Assembly (NCBI GenBank): GCA_963575745.1
Contig: CAUYUJ010020693.1
Coordinates: 62,501-126,500, forward strand
DNA length: 64,000 bases
Source of the DNA: Prorocentrum cordatum
Taxonomy: Eukaryota; Sar; Dinophyceae; Prorocentrales; Prorocentraceae
Direction: 5' to 3'
A program made the translations under genes and the position numbers. The notes beneath the pieces were generated by a model. It was not told where the DNA came from. It worked only from the letters and a program-made list of their open reading frames with translations, and did not search any database. Positions 41,411 through 51,859 of this stretch are shown one piece after another. Within the stretch, counting starts at the first letter, position 1, and each line of letters opens with the position of its first letter.

Positions 41411-41875
41411 CTTCATCCTTATCCCCCCCCCCCCAGAGGCTGGTACCAAGTCCAGCAGGCCCGCTGGTGTTCCTGCACCCGCGGCCGCTGGCGAGGAGAG
41501 CCTGTCCTCGTCGTCGTTCTACTCTTGTTGCCCCTCCTCGTCCACAAGTTGTTGCTCCTCCTATTGCTTCTCGTCCTCCTTCCCCGATTCCCCCCTCCCT
41601 CATCTTCCTCCTCCTGGTCCTTCCGTCCTCTTCGTCTCGGTATCCTCCTTTCTTCCCTCTCCATCTCGTGTTGTTCCCTCCTTCTTTGTCCTCTCGCATT
41701 TGTTCTCCTACTTCTCCCTCCCCATCTTCTGGTCTCCACGGTGGGAGGGTTTATGGTAAGTGTGTGTGTGTGCGTGAGTCATGGTCCATGCCGGCCGTCG
41801 CCGATTCGCGAGGATTGTCCACGAATTGACGCTGACCAAGATAGACGGTGGAGATAGTCTCCGTCGGCCCTCGGT
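41411..41875. other. Spacer with short (GT)n
   Basis: GTGTGTGTGTGTGCGTG at 41,760. Otherwise unclassified. Confidence 0.35.
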
Positions 41876-41945
41876 GGCTCGGCGGCCTTCAGCCTCGGGA
41901 TGCCCCTCAGCGCCCTCGCCTCGCCGAAAGCGCGTCGAGTGTGTG
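41876..41945 (+). repeat. Family S2 fragment
   Basis: TTCAGCCTCGGGATGCCCCT and GCCTCGCCGAAAGCG match family S2, followed by a (GT)n run at 41,939-41,963. Confidence 0.55.
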
Positions 41946-41963
41946 TGTGTGTGTGTGTGTGTG

Positions 41964-42320
41964 GATCATCCTGGACGGCCGCCAGAGAGCTGAGTTCTGG
42001 CCTGGAAGCCAGGGGGGCAACGGAGGGTGGGGGAGAGGTTCAGGGAGGATTCGTCGACCCCCAGTCGCCAGTGTATCGGAGCGTGCGGACTTGTTGTTGG
42101 GGTTCTCGCCGATCTATCGACGATGCATCGCCGATGCCAGCTCGATATTTCCCCTCCGCTTAGGTGGTCTTCCCCTAATTAACTGTTTCCCTCGCCTGAT
42201 TCCCAGACCTCCAACATGACCGCACAAGCGCATCCAGAAACGATGCCCAGACGAGATGGCCTAATCAAGGATGGAGGATAATGCAGTGAAGCAAAGGGTT
42301 GGGAAAGATGGGAAGGGTGG
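41964..42320. other. Spacer with family H fragment
   Basis: 42,108-42,150 carries TCGACGATGCATCGCCGATG and GCTCGATAT, a degraded piece of a family H arm. No gene recognised. Confidence 0.4.
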
Positions 42321-42650
42321 AGAAGGAATCGGAGGAGGAGCAAGTGGAAGAGGAGGAGGAGGAGGAGGAGGAGGAGGAGGAGGAGGAGTCGGAGTCGGAG
42401 TCGGAGGAGGAGGAGGAGGAGGAGGTGGAGGAGTAAGGAGTGGGAGGAGGGGGGATGAGGAGGAGAGGAGGAGAGAGGAAGGAGGAGGCAGTAGAGTGAG
42501 AGGAGGAGGAGGATGAAGCAGGCTGCATGAGACGGGGATGACGGCACTAGGAGTATGATAGGAGCAAGGTTGAGGAGGAGGGAGGAGAGACGAGGAAGGA
42601 GGATGAGGAGAAAGAGGAGGAGAAGGAGGAGAAGGATGAGGAGAAGGCGG
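42321..42650. repeat. (GGA)n polypurine array
   Basis: GGA array with (GGAGTC)n at 42,386-42,406. Confidence 0.9.
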
Positions 42651-42651
42651 T

Positions 42652-43135
42652 GTATTGGGTGCCCCTGGCGGGGGCTCTGGGAGCCTCATGGGGGCTTCTT
42701 GGGAGCCTCTTTGGAGCTTCTTTGGGGCATCGTGGGGTCTCTTGGGACCGTCTTGGGGCACCCTTGCTGGCCGTCTTTGGGCCATCTTGGATGAGATCGG
42801 GGGGTCCTCAATCAGGGTCCCCCCCCAACGAGACCAACATGCGGCCAAAACCTTACGCAGTAATATAAGTGATGTTGGCGTATTGGGTGCCTCTGGGGTT
42901 CATCTTGAGGCCTCTTGGGAGTCTCTTGAGAGCCTCTTGGGGACATCGTGGAGGCCTATTGGGAGCCTCTTGGGGCCTCGTGGACACCTCTTGGGGCCGT
43001 CTTGGGGAAGCCCGGCTGGCCATCTTTGGGCCATCTTGGAGCATATTGACCAAAGCAGAGTAGCTCCCTAATTCGGATCCCCCCCAGGAGACGAACATGT
43101 GGCCAGCACCGTCGTAACATTACTGATTTGGGCTT
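42652..43135. repeat. Two tandem copies of a 235-bp unit rich in CTTGGGG
   Basis: Copy 1 starts TATTGGGTGCCCCTGG (42,652), copy 2 TATTGGGTGCCTCTGG (42,884). Each contains repeated GCCTCTTGGG words, GGCCATCTTGG, CGAGACCAACATG-GGCCA or ACGAACATGTGGCCA, and an AACATTACTGAT-like end. The core words match the minisatellites at 26.3 and 33.6-34.4 kb. Confidence 0.7.
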
Positions 43136-43748
43136 CCTCCCCGAGGCCATCTTGGACGCTCCAACGACCCGCGACCCCTCCCCTCCAGACCCAGGGGGGA
43201 GGGGGAGAGATAAACCCCTTCCCGGAGGGGATGAGTAGGAGGCCAGATGGGAACCCTACCCCACCACTCCACGATATCTAGGGGGGAGGTGGGGTTCACT
43301 TCGCTCGGGAGGTCCCGAACGAACTGAGGCCCACATCCCCCCTTCGAAATCGTGGGGTGGGGGAGTCTAGTTCGCATGTGGCCTCCCAGTGGGGGAAGCT
43401 GTAAGAGGAACCTCGCTAAACCGCTCACACCTAGAGGGCTGATGGGACTCAGCTTTTTTGTCCACATCCCTGGGTCTCGTCAGGGGGCGCCTGGTCCCCG
43501 TCAGCCTGACAGCCCATGTTCGAAGCCTCCTATCGGGACGATCGGAATGGGGACGGAAAGAGAGGATACGATGCGCAACAGCAGTTTCGGTTCATTTTGA
43601 GCAGGACTCGCTGTCCGCGCCGCCGCGGACGTGGTTGTGTGAAGTCAGAAGCCGCCTGCCCAACAGCGTCCGCTGTCCGTGTTGGACAACCTTTGTTGTT
43701 GGGCATTGTATACATTCCTTCCGTTCCCATCTCGGGCGTCCGAATCTT
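43136..43748. other. Unclassified spacer
   Basis: Non-repetitive. Nothing recognised. Confidence 0.3.
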
Positions 43749-43919
43749 AGATGGGGTCCGAGTAGATGGGGTCGTCGGATCGAGACGCATCGCCGATGCA
43801 TCGCTGATGCGGCTCGATGTGGAGCCCGACTTTCTCCGCGCTTGCGTCGCCGTTGCACCGCTGACATCGCCGATGCATCGGCGATGCTCCGACCCCCATC
43901 TGCTCGTTCCTAATCCAGG
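43749..43919. mobile_element. Family H foldback element, copy 3
   Basis: Left arm AGATGGGGTCCGAGTAGATG, GGGTCGTCGGATCG, CGCATCGCCGATGCATCG; right arm ATCGCCGATGCATCGGCGAT, CTCCGACCCCCATCTGCTCG, TAATCCAGGAGGCCTCTAC. The centre GATGTGGAGCCCGAC is shared with copy 4. Confidence 0.7.
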
Positions 43920-44684
43920 AGGCCTCTACATGGTGGAGAAGCGGCCCTGGGGCAATCGGGACATCCGAGGACCGCATGCTGCAAGAAAGACATGCGTCGC
44001 ACTGTTCGCTTGGCACGTCGCGCCGCCGGTTCTGGTCCATCACGCTTCGGCGCGGCAGCCATGAATGTTCAGGGTTCTCCACGCATAGCGCTTCGCAAGA
44101 GGGTTCCAGTGGCGGTAAGAGGATGACATAGAAGTCCCGCATAGGGAACGGGGAACCCGAAACCACCCTTCTAGATCGTTTGGTCCAGCAAACGTTCCGC
44201 CAGAGACTTGCTCACACTAGTTTCAGGGATCGTGGTCTCGCTTCAATGCTGGCTACGCTGTTGATTCGGACGACCACGATCCCTCCTTGTGTAAAATGCA
44301 GTACAGTGCATATGGCTGTGCTCTCCCCCCTTCCAGCCTACCAACGTTCCCGGCAGTCCCTGGGAATACCCAGGAATGCATGTTCTCATCCGTCGACCTC
44401 ATCCTCCTCGCCCCGCCGCTTCCTCCACCTATGCTCTTATCAGGGTGCGTTGCCGGGGTAACTCCCAGCCTCCCGTCCCAGGAGGCAGAGCGACCCGCCA
44501 TCGGGTTGCGAGGCATCGCGCGTCGCACTGCCTGCCGCCACGACGCGCCGAGCAAGAGAAGGCTCCTCGCCGCACGCGCCGCGCCCCAGCCCCGTAGGAC
44601 GAGGACGGCAGCGGCGCCGTCGAGGACCATATCCCGGCGTGGGGTGGCATCGAGCCCAAGGATGCGGCGCCGGGCGGCCTCGTG

Positions 44685-44690
<6 letters not shown>
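43920..44690. other. Unclassified spacer
   Basis: Moderate to high GC, non-repetitive. A 125-codon minus-strand frame (44,253-44,630) has no recognised domain. Confidence 0.3.
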
Positions 44691-44746
<56 letters not shown>

Positions 44747-44774
44747 TGCGGCTGCGGCTGCGGCTGCGGCTGCA

Positions 44775-44817
<43 letters not shown>

Positions 44818-44840
44818 TGTCGTCATCGTCGTCGTCGTCG
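44688..44840. repeat. (TCG)n, (TGCGGC)n and (TCTGCG)n microsatellites
   Basis: Pure TCG at 44,688-44,745, then GGCTGC hexamers, then GCGTCT hexamers, then TCG again. Confidence 0.95.
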
Positions 44841-44908
44841 GGGGTCAATGCAGACGGGAGTCAGCCACAGCGCTGGATCTTGCAAGATTCAGAGGGGGGA
44901 AATCTGCT

Positions 44909-45048
44909 CATACCGCTACCCTTCGCCCGTTTTCCTTTTTCTTTTTTTTCCCAACCATGTGAGACCCTCGTCGCCACCGCTGGATTCGCTTCGACATTCT
45001 GGTCAGGACGCACCCCGGGAGAGGTCTGGGGAGTAGCGGTATCGGTAC
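44909..45048 (+). mobile_element. Family S short element, copy 3
   Basis: Left end CATACCGCTACCCTTCGCCC, interior CTCGTCGCCACCGCTGGATT and ATTCTGGTCAGGACGC, right end GTAGCGGTATCGGTAC, the best-preserved right end of the family. Confidence 0.65.
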
Positions 45049-45228
45049 CCAAGGATCTTGCAGAGCCGGGGTTGCATTGACATGGGTTTTCGTGCAGTAT
45101 GCTGCTGGATCCTGAAGGATTCTGCAAAGCCCGACTGACCCGGGCTTGTATTGACCCAGGTTAGATTGATGCCGTTGTTGATCCCTCGTGTTCGTTGTCC
45201 TGTCAATGCTTGTGCTTCCTCCCGGAGG
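45049..45228. other. Spacer with GGATCTTGCA/GGATCCTGAAGG words
   Basis: Short-word similarity to 18,111-18,255. Otherwise unclassified. Confidence 0.4.
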
Positions 45229-45325
45229 TTGAGGGGGAGAAGGAGGAGGAGGAGGAGGAGGAGGAGGAGGAGGGGAAGGAGGAGGAGGAGGAGGAGGAGG
45301 AGGAGGAGGAGGAGGAGGAGGGGGA
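45229..45325. repeat. (GGA)n tract
   Basis: Pure GGA. Confidence 0.95.
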
Positions 45326-45330
45326 TGTAG

Positions 45331-45500
45331 ACCTCCCAGAAGGAGTCCGAGCAGATTTGATCGGAGGATCGTACCGCATCGTCGATGCATCGCTGATGCG
45401 GCTCGATGTGGAGCCCGATCGCCGATGCATCGGCGACGCATCGCCGATGCATCGGCAATGCGACGAGATCTTCCGACCCCGTGTGTGCTCGGACCACATC
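45331..45500. mobile_element. Family H foldback element, copy 4
   Basis: Left CCCAGAAGGAGTCCGAGCAG, GATCGGAGGATCG, GTCGATGCATCG, GGCTCGATGTGGAGCCCGAT; right CGCCGATGCATCGGCAATGC, ATCTTCCGACCCC, GTGCTCGGACCACATCTAC. Confidence 0.7.
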
Positions 45501-45514
45501 TACGCTGATGATCC

Positions 45515-45745
45515 GATTCTTAAGCGTGTAGTTGGGAATGCGTCTATACACGCTAAGTGCTCCGCACTTAGCGTGTATCCTGCGTGGTTGGTACTTAGCG
45601 TGGACGTCCAGTGTTGTGTGTGTTTGCCAGTGTTGCGAGTTGAGTGTTCGCCGCGTTTTTTTGCGCGTGTGCGTGACTCTGCTTTGCGTTACTGGCTGCA
45701 CTTAGCATATGTCTGCGGTTGCCGACACTTAGCGTGTCTGGGGGT
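45515..45745. repeat. Perfect hairpin and repeats of CACTTAGCGTGT
   Basis: TACACGCTAAGTGC (45,547-45,560) and GCACTTAGCGTGTA (45,564-45,577) form a perfect 14-bp inverted repeat with a 3-base loop. Partial copies of the same motif follow at 45,592 (TACTTAGCGTGG), 45,700 (GCACTTAGCAT) and 45,727 (ACACTTAGCGTGT), with TTAAGCGTGTA at 45,519. Confidence 0.7.
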
Positions 45746-46069
45746 CCCCAGCGCGCCGCGCGCGACATGCGCTGGAAATACGGGAACTGCGGGACGTGCG
45801 AGATTTGGGATGTTGTGGGGATAGTGAGCTCTCTGGGACAGGCTGGACATGCGGGACTACTAGGACATGTGGGCCTTGGGAGACCAATAGCGCTGCGAAT
45901 CCACGTTACTGCTGAGTCCTGACGATCCTGGGCCGTGCCAGAATACCACTCCTCGGAATTTCAGCACCGCGAATCAACGTGACAGTTGCGTCCAGATCAT
46001 CCTAAATCTTGCCAGGACAGTGTTCCTGAGACGTCAACCATGTTATTTGTAACGGTTGGGAACTTTAAA
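45746..46069. other. Upstream flank of the 80-90 bp satellite (locus 2)
   Basis: GGGA-C-type short words at 45,780-45,870. GAATCCACGTTACTGCTGAG and GAATCAACGTGACAGTTGCG form a direct repeat and resemble 29,650-29,700. Confidence 0.45.
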
Positions 46070-46640
46070 GATGAACTAATGAGCGCGGCGCTAAGGCGAG
46101 AGCCACATTTTGAAAAGGGCCCGTTCTCCACCCTTAAAGCTCCTACACAGCGTTTCCGGCGAATGCGTGCGTCGCTGAGGCGAAAGTCACATGTTGAAAC
46201 CACTCGCCCTCCATCCGCGAAGCCCCTGCAAACTTTAACACAGATGCGCGCGACATTGAAAGCGAGAGCCACATGTTGACCAGGACCCGCCCTCAACATG
46301 TGAAGTTCTTGCCAATTTTGAAGACGAAAGTGCGCGGCACTCATGCGAGATCGACATTTCGAAAACGGCACGCCTTCCATCTGGATACTGCGCGCCGCGC
46401 TAGTACGAGAGCCGCATGTCGAAAACCACTCGCCCTCCATCCGCGAAGCGCTTTCAAACTTCTGACACGCACGTGCGCGTCGCTGGGGCGAGGGCCACAT
46501 CACATGCTACAGACCACCCGCCCTCCACCCGTGAAGTCTCAGCAGACGCGAAGAGAGGAACGCGCGCAGCGCTCAGGCGAGACCCACCATTTGAAAAGCA
46601 CCCGCACCCCATCCGTGGAGGTGCTGCAGACCTGCGGGCT
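46070..46640 (+). repeat. About 80-90 bp satellite, about seven units (locus 2)
   Basis: Units carry GCGCGGCGCTAAGGCGAGAG, CCACAT-TTGAAA and CGCCCTCCATCCGCGAAGC with variable A/T-rich linkers. Matches 29,840-30,215 in the same orientation. Confidence 0.8.
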
Positions 46641-46850
46641 CCAGGAACACGGGCGGTGGAGAAGACTCGGGCGAAGCTTCCGGCCCGCCCCACCGGCACG
46701 CCTCGGGACACGGCAGCGAGGCCGTGTTTTTTTGTACACCGGAGCCGTGTGGTGCAGGACAGCGTGGTGGCCTCGGAGCCCCGAGAGGCCTCAGCGCGCG
46801 GATCGTCGCCTCACGGTTTTGTGACCTTTGTTTTTGTGACCCGATATATG
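46641..46850. other. Spacer
   Basis: Nothing recognised. Confidence 0.3.
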
Positions 46851-46950
46851 CATATTTACACATATACACACATACATATATATATATATATATAAATATA
46901 TATGTATATATGTATATACACATATACATATTTATATATACACATATCAT
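46851..46950. repeat. (TA)n-rich microsatellite
   Basis: CATATA/TATATA words with GTATATATGTATAT, self-complementary throughout. Confidence 0.9.
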
Positions 46951-47044
46951 CGGGGAACGACCCGAGTCCCAAAACCGCACGGTGACACTGCATCCCCACT
47001 GACTCACCACGCGGTGCGGTCACCCCACAGTTTTGGGGATCCCC

Positions 47045-47245
47045 CAAGGGAGGGAGAGGGAGGAGGAGGAGGAGGAGGAGGAGGAGGAGGAGGAGGAGGA
47101 GGAGGAGGAGGAGGGGCAGGTGGAGGGGCAGGAGGAGGGGCAGCAGGAGGGCAGGAGGAGGGGCAGGAGGAGGGGCAGGGGGAGGGATCGGAGGAGGAGA
47201 AGGAGGAGCAGGAGGAAGAGGAGGAGGAGGAGGACGACGATCAGG
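47045..47245. repeat. (GGA)n array with GGAGGGGCAGGA units
   Basis: Pure GGA to about 47,113, then 12-bp GGAGGGGCAGGA-type units, then GGA. Confidence 0.9.
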
Positions 47246-47774
47246 ATCACACGTGGTCCTCCCGCAGAAGGGCTGCACATCCAGGAGCCCCCCTCCCCCC
47301 TCGCCCGCAGGACGAGGGCCTCGGAGGCGACCAGGAGGACCAAGAGGGCGACGGCGACTTGCAGGGGGGGGACCAGCTGGGCGGCGCGCCTGCGGAGGCG
47401 AGCGCTCCTCGCCAGAGGGAGGGGGGGGGCAGCGCTCAGACTGAGGAGTTCGGTGGGTTCGGGCCCGCCTGCAGCAAGACGTAGGGGCTGGCGTAGAACA
47501 GGCCAGCTCGGTTTACCTTCAAGCGAGATCCGCCGGCTCTGGCTGCACCCCCAGCGGCCCGACAATATGAGCCAGACGGGTGGGAGGTTTCAAAACAATG
47601 GGTGAATTAGCGGAGCCTGGGAGTGGGGGGGCAGCGGGGAGGACGTGGGAAAGAGGAGGGAAGACGGGGAGGTGGAGGTCTGAGTAGGAACAGATGCCGA
47701 TTTCGACTATTTCTGGCATCTTTCGTCGGCCTGAGGTTGTCTTCGCTGGTTTTCGTCGGTTCTTTCGACGGTTT
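47246..47774. other. GC-rich spacer
   Basis: Nothing recognised. Confidence 0.3.
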
Positions 47775-47872
47775 TCCAGCCTCCGGATGCTCTCCAGCAG
47801 CCGCGCCTCGCCGAGACCGCTCCGTGGATGCCTTGATCGCCCCGAACGGCCGCCGGAGGGCCGAGCTGTGAC
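47775..47872 (+). repeat. Family S2, copy 2
   Basis: CCAGCCTCCGGATGCTCTCC, CGCGCCTCGCCGAGACCG and CCGAACGGCCGCCGGAG. It is joined to a family S copy as at 15.8 kb. Confidence 0.65.
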
Positions 47873-48005
47873 CCGAAAACCGGGGCCCGTGCCTCGTTTT
47901 CGCATGCCTGGGCCTCCTGGGAGGCCTCGTCGCCGCGGCTGGATTCTGCTCGAAATCCTTGTCAGCAGCACCGTTGCAGAGGTCTGGTCAGTAGCGTATT
48001 GGTAG
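47873..48005 (+). mobile_element. Family S short element, degraded copy 4
   Basis: CTCGTCGCCGCGGCTGGATT, AATCCTTGTCAG, AGAGGTCTGGTCAGTAGCGT. Terminal repeats are eroded, but the order matches copies 1 and 3. Confidence 0.55.
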
Positions 48006-48059
48006 ACGGGGGCGGCCAAGAGGGGTGATGACTAGGGGCCGGTGGACATCATTCGGGAG

Positions 48060-48139
48060 GAGGAAAAGCACAAACACAATCAGTCATGTATTCCCAAGTA
48101 AACATGAGAAAATATGGGAAGTGGGGGGGGGAAGACGAA

Positions 48140-48184
<45 letters not shown>

Positions 48185-48190
48185 GTGAAA
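48060..48190 (+). repeat. Dispersed repeat with (TC)n(TA)n, shared with 58,258-58,345
   Basis: CACAAACACAATCA, ATTCCCAAGTAAACATGAGA and AAAATATGGGAAGTGGGGGG match CACAGACACAATCA..ATTCCCCAG..AAAATATGGGAAGTGGGGGG at 58.3 kb. Here it runs into (TC)n (48,139-48,166) and (TA)n (48,166-48,184). Confidence 0.7.
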
Positions 48191-48700
48191 ATACAGGGGA
48201 TCCTGGGCCCCTTCAGTCATGGCCAGGGGCCACGATAGCTCCCTGGATCTCATGACCCCGCTTCTTAGTTCACTGCGTCCCCTGGCCCAGCACCCATGCC
48301 TGGAGCCATGATTTGCCATCCCCACTCTTGGACGCCCCTCGCTCACCACCAGGGGATGCAACGGGGGAGGAGAAGGGGATTGGGAGGCGTGGGGAAGAGG
48401 AGGAAAAGAGGAGATGTGGAAGGAGGAAGATCAGGAGAAGAAGCCGAATCGTGTTCGTCGGCGTCGTCGTCGTCGTCACCAGGAGCAGGGCGGCGCCGCC
48501 CCCGACGCGCCGGCCGAGCTGGAGGGCGCCGCGGCGGTCGGGGCCGAGCAGGGCGGCGCGGCGGAGGGTGCCGAGGACGCCCGCTGCACCTGCTCGCCCT
48601 CGGAGAGGAGGAGCAAGAGGAGGAGGAGGGCGGAAGGAGAGAAACTAGGGATGGAGGGAGGGAGGGAGGGTGGGGGGGAGGGAGGGAGGGAGGGAGAGAG
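48191..48700. other. Spacer with purine-rich segments
   Basis: GGA/GAAG segments at 48,360-48,440 and 48,605-48,710 with (GGGA)n near 48,655-48,705, separated by GC-rich sequence. No gene recognised. Confidence 0.35.
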
Positions 48701-48714
48701 GGAGGAGTAGGAGT

Positions 48715-49570
48715 AGGAGTAGGATTAGGAGTAGGAGTAGGAGTAGGAGTCAAGCTAGCCAGCTCGAGCGAGTCAAGCATGGCATGCCCAGTCCCACCCG
48801 CCCTCCCACAACATAAGAAGCAAAGCTGGCACAACTGGGGGCCGAAGTCACACCGGCCAGCCGGTTTGGTACAGCTGATGCGGCCGCGATGGCGGTTGCC
48901 GACGGGAACTGGCGAGCGCGTGTTGAATGCCGCGCACGCATTGCCAGACGAGTCGAGAATGGCCCGGTACACCGCAGGAAGCCAGAGGTGGCCGGAGGAA
49001 GCCCGACGGTCTGACAGGACACCCCAAAGCATTTTTGTGAAAAAGCATTGGGTTTTTGATGTTTTTATGTTGAAATGCTTGCAAACACACGGTGTTCGGT
49101 AGGATTCTGACATGAACGCGCGAGTGTGCTCTTTGTGGTATTTTTTGCACAGGATTCGCGGCCTGGGTGCATGACAGAGCATCGCGAGTGCACCGCGCGA
49201 TGACGTGAAATCGCTGGGTTTGACAGAATTCTTAAGATTCCTATGGTTTTCCTATGATTTCAGCAAGAGAGCCCGGGCGGGAAATTTGTACAATTTTTGT
49301 GAAAAAGCATTGGGTTTTTGATGTTTTTATGTTGAAATGCTTGCAAACACACGGTGTTCGGTAGGATTCTGACATGAACGCGCGCGTGTGCTCTTTGTGG
49401 TATTTTTTGCAATGGATTATCGCCGTGGACGACAGGACGTCCATGTCGAGAGGAAAAAATAAGAAAAATGTTGATTTTGTATTGTTTTTTACAGGTTAGG
49501 ATGGGACCACCCGGATGCGCCCGCTATCTGCCGGCCTGAGGGGGGAGTAGGAGTATATTCTAATAAGGAA
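48715..49570. repeat. 850-bp tandem duplication, unit 1
   Basis: Starts in a (GGAGTA)n run, continues CAAGCTAGCCAGCTCGAGCG (48,751) and ends GGAGTAGGAGTATATTCTAA. Unit 2 follows at an offset of 850 with very few differences. Inside each unit a 121-bp block starting near TTTTTGTGAAAAAGCATTGG occurs twice (here about 49,031 and 49,293). A minus-strand frame of about 90 codons and one of about 110 on plus are preserved in both units because the units are nearly identical. No domain recognised. Confidence 0.85.
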
Positions 49571-50430
49571 TAAGGATAGGAGTAGAGTAGGAGTAGGAGT
49601 CAAGCTAGCCAGCTCGAGCGAGTCAAGCATGGCATGCCCAGTCCCACCCGCCCTCCCACAACATAAGAAGCAAAGCTGGCACAACTGGGGGCCGAAGTCA
49701 CACCGGCCAGCCGGTTTGGTACAGCTGATGCGGCCGCGATGGCGGTTGCCGACGGGAACTGGCGAGCGCGTGTTGAATGCCGCGCACGCATTGCCAGACG
49801 AGTCGAGAATGGCCCGGTACACCGCAGGAAGCCAGAGGTGGCCGGAGGAAGCCCGACGGTCTGACAGGACACCCCAAAGCATTTTTGTGAAAAAGCATTG
49901 GGTTTTTGATGTTTTTATGTTGAAATGCTTGCAAACACACGGTGTTCGGTAGGATTCTGACATGAACGCGCGAGTGTGCTCTTTGTGGTATTTTTTGCAC
50001 AGGATTCGCGGCCTGGGTGCATGACAGAGCATCGCGAGTGCACCGCGCGATGACGCGAAATCGCTGGATTCGACCGAATTCTTAAGATTCCTATGTTTTT
50101 CCTATGATTTCAGCAAGAGAGCCCGGGCGGGAAATTGTACAATTTTTGTGAAAAAGCATTGGGTTTTTGATGTTTTTATGTTGAAATGCTTGCAAACACA
50201 CGGTGTTCGGTAGGATTCTGACATGAACGCGCGCGTGTGCTCTTTGTGGTATTTTTTGCAATGGATTATCGCCGTGGACGACAGGACGTCCATGTCGAGA
50301 GGAAAAAATAAGAAAAATGTTGATTTTGTATTGTTTTTTACAGGTTAGGATGGGACCACCCGGATGCGGCCCGCTATCTGCCGGCCTGAGGGGGGAGTAG
50401 GAGTATATTCTAATAAATCATAAGGATAGG
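49571..50430. repeat. 850-bp tandem duplication, unit 2
   Basis: CAAGCTAGCCAGCTCGAGCG at 49,601; nested 121-bp block at about 49,881 and 50,142. It differs from unit 1 by a few substitutions and single-base indels (for example GAAATTTGTAC against GAAATTGTAC). Confidence 0.85.
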
Positions 50431-50815
50431 ATTAGGAGAGTAGTAGTAGTAGTAAGTAGTATAGTAGTAGTAGTAGTATAGTAGGAGGAGGAGGAGGAGG
50501 AGGAGGAGGAGGAGGAGGAAGGAGAGAGGGAGGAGGAGAAGGAGGAGGAGGAGGAGGAGAGAGAGGAGGAGAATAGGAGAGAGGAGAGAGGACGGAGGGG
50601 GGAATAGGAAGGATGGATGAGGAAGGCGGAATGAGGAAGGAGGAAGGAGGGAGGAGGAGGGAGGAGGGAGGAGACGTAAGGAGGAAGGAGAAAAGAGAGG
50701 GAAGAGGAGGCGGAGCAGGAGGAGAAGCGGGAGGAGGACCAGGAGGGGGAGGCGGAGGGGGAGGCGGAGGAGGAGCAGGAGGAGGAGGAGGAGGAGGAGG
50801 AAGGAGGGAAACCGG
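50431..50815. repeat. (TAG)n then (GGA)n array
   Basis: TAG/TAGTA triplets at 50,436-50,483 followed by GGA/GAA purine triplets. Confidence 0.9.
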
Positions 50816-50837
50816 TAGTTGTTCGGACGTTCTTGTC

Positions 50838-50960
50838 GGTGGCTTTCTTCAGATTCGAGATGCGCTCTACCAGCTTCGCGTCGAGAGTTTTCCGCGGATG
50901 CCAGAATCGTCCCGAACGGCCGCCGGATGCCTGAGTTATCGCCCGAAGACCACCAGGGGC
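50838..50960 (+). repeat. Family S2, copy 3
   Basis: AGATTCGAGATGCGCTC, CTTCGCGTCGAGAG, CAGAATCGTCCCGAACGGCC and GCCGGATGCCTGAG follow the S2 order with more divergence than the other copies. Confidence 0.5.
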
Positions 50961-51610
50961 GGAGAGCGAAACTTGGGTTCCCAAGTCCCACCATTTTTTG
51001 CAGGCTTGCTTAATGGGGTGACACCCGAACCGCCATTTGGCCATCGAGGGCGAAGGATAGGAGGAATCGGTCGGGGGGGAGGGGCGGGAGAGGGAGGGAG
51101 AACGGCAGCAGGAGGTTGACCAGGAAGGAGAGGAGGACGGAATTGTAGCAAAGGGAGGGGAGGAGGAGGAGGAGGAGGAGGAGGAGGAGGAGGCGGAGGG
51201 AGGATTGATGGAAGGTATTGCTGAGAAGTGGAAAGGAAGGAGCGGAACGAGAGAGGGGAGGGAAGAATGAAGAGGAGAATGGGATGGGGGAGGAGGAGAA
51301 ATCGGAGGGGGGGGAGGAGGTTACTGATGGGCTGGCCGCAGGAGCAGGATCGCTGGTATGTCTGCTCCAGGGTCCAGGGTCTCTACGCCTACCCCTGGCC
51401 CCCCACCCTCGTCCCCGCGTCCCCCCCCAATACAAACAACATATCGACGGAGGCGGAGGTTGTGCTGTAGCCGCCCGCTCCACGAGGCATCCAGGCGTGG
51501 AGCCATCAGGACGTTCATGCATGACGCACCGACGCATCACGACAACAATCCGTCACAGCAACGCTGCATCCGTACATGTTGGATCAGCACACCATTCAAA
51601 TACCAGCACA
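50961..51610. other. Spacer with purine-rich segments
   Basis: GGA tract at 51,155-51,200 and G/A-rich 51,215-51,330. The remainder is unclassified. Confidence 0.35.
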
Positions 51611-51690
51611 GCGATTCCTCCTTCTCCTCCTCCTTCTCCTCCTCCTCCTCCTCCTCATCCCCCTCCCTCTCCTCCTCTTCGGTCTGTCCC
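51611..51690. repeat. (TCC)n tract
   Basis: Plus-strand TCC triplets. Confidence 0.85.
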
Positions 51691-51859
51691 GAGCGACCCC
51701 CACCCAAGAGCGCGAGGCGGGACACCCCAGAGAGCGCACGCCGCACTTTGGGCCCAGCTGCCGTGGCATGTGGCCGCCATCCGTCGAAGACGCGAGGCGG
51801 GATACTCAGTGAGCGCCGGCACACTTTGGCCCTGGCGGCCGCGCTACCGAAAGCTCCTA

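Noticed and set aside
46851-46950. TA-rich block as a promoter TATA region (also 58,886-58,950)
   Set aside because: It is a self-complementary microsatellite with no gene start downstream that I can support. At 58.9 kb it lies just before the second retroelement, but a promoter role is unproven.
48715-50430. Long terminal repeats of an LTR retrotransposon
   Set aside because: The two 850-bp units are directly adjacent with no coding interior between them, and no TG..CA ends were seen.
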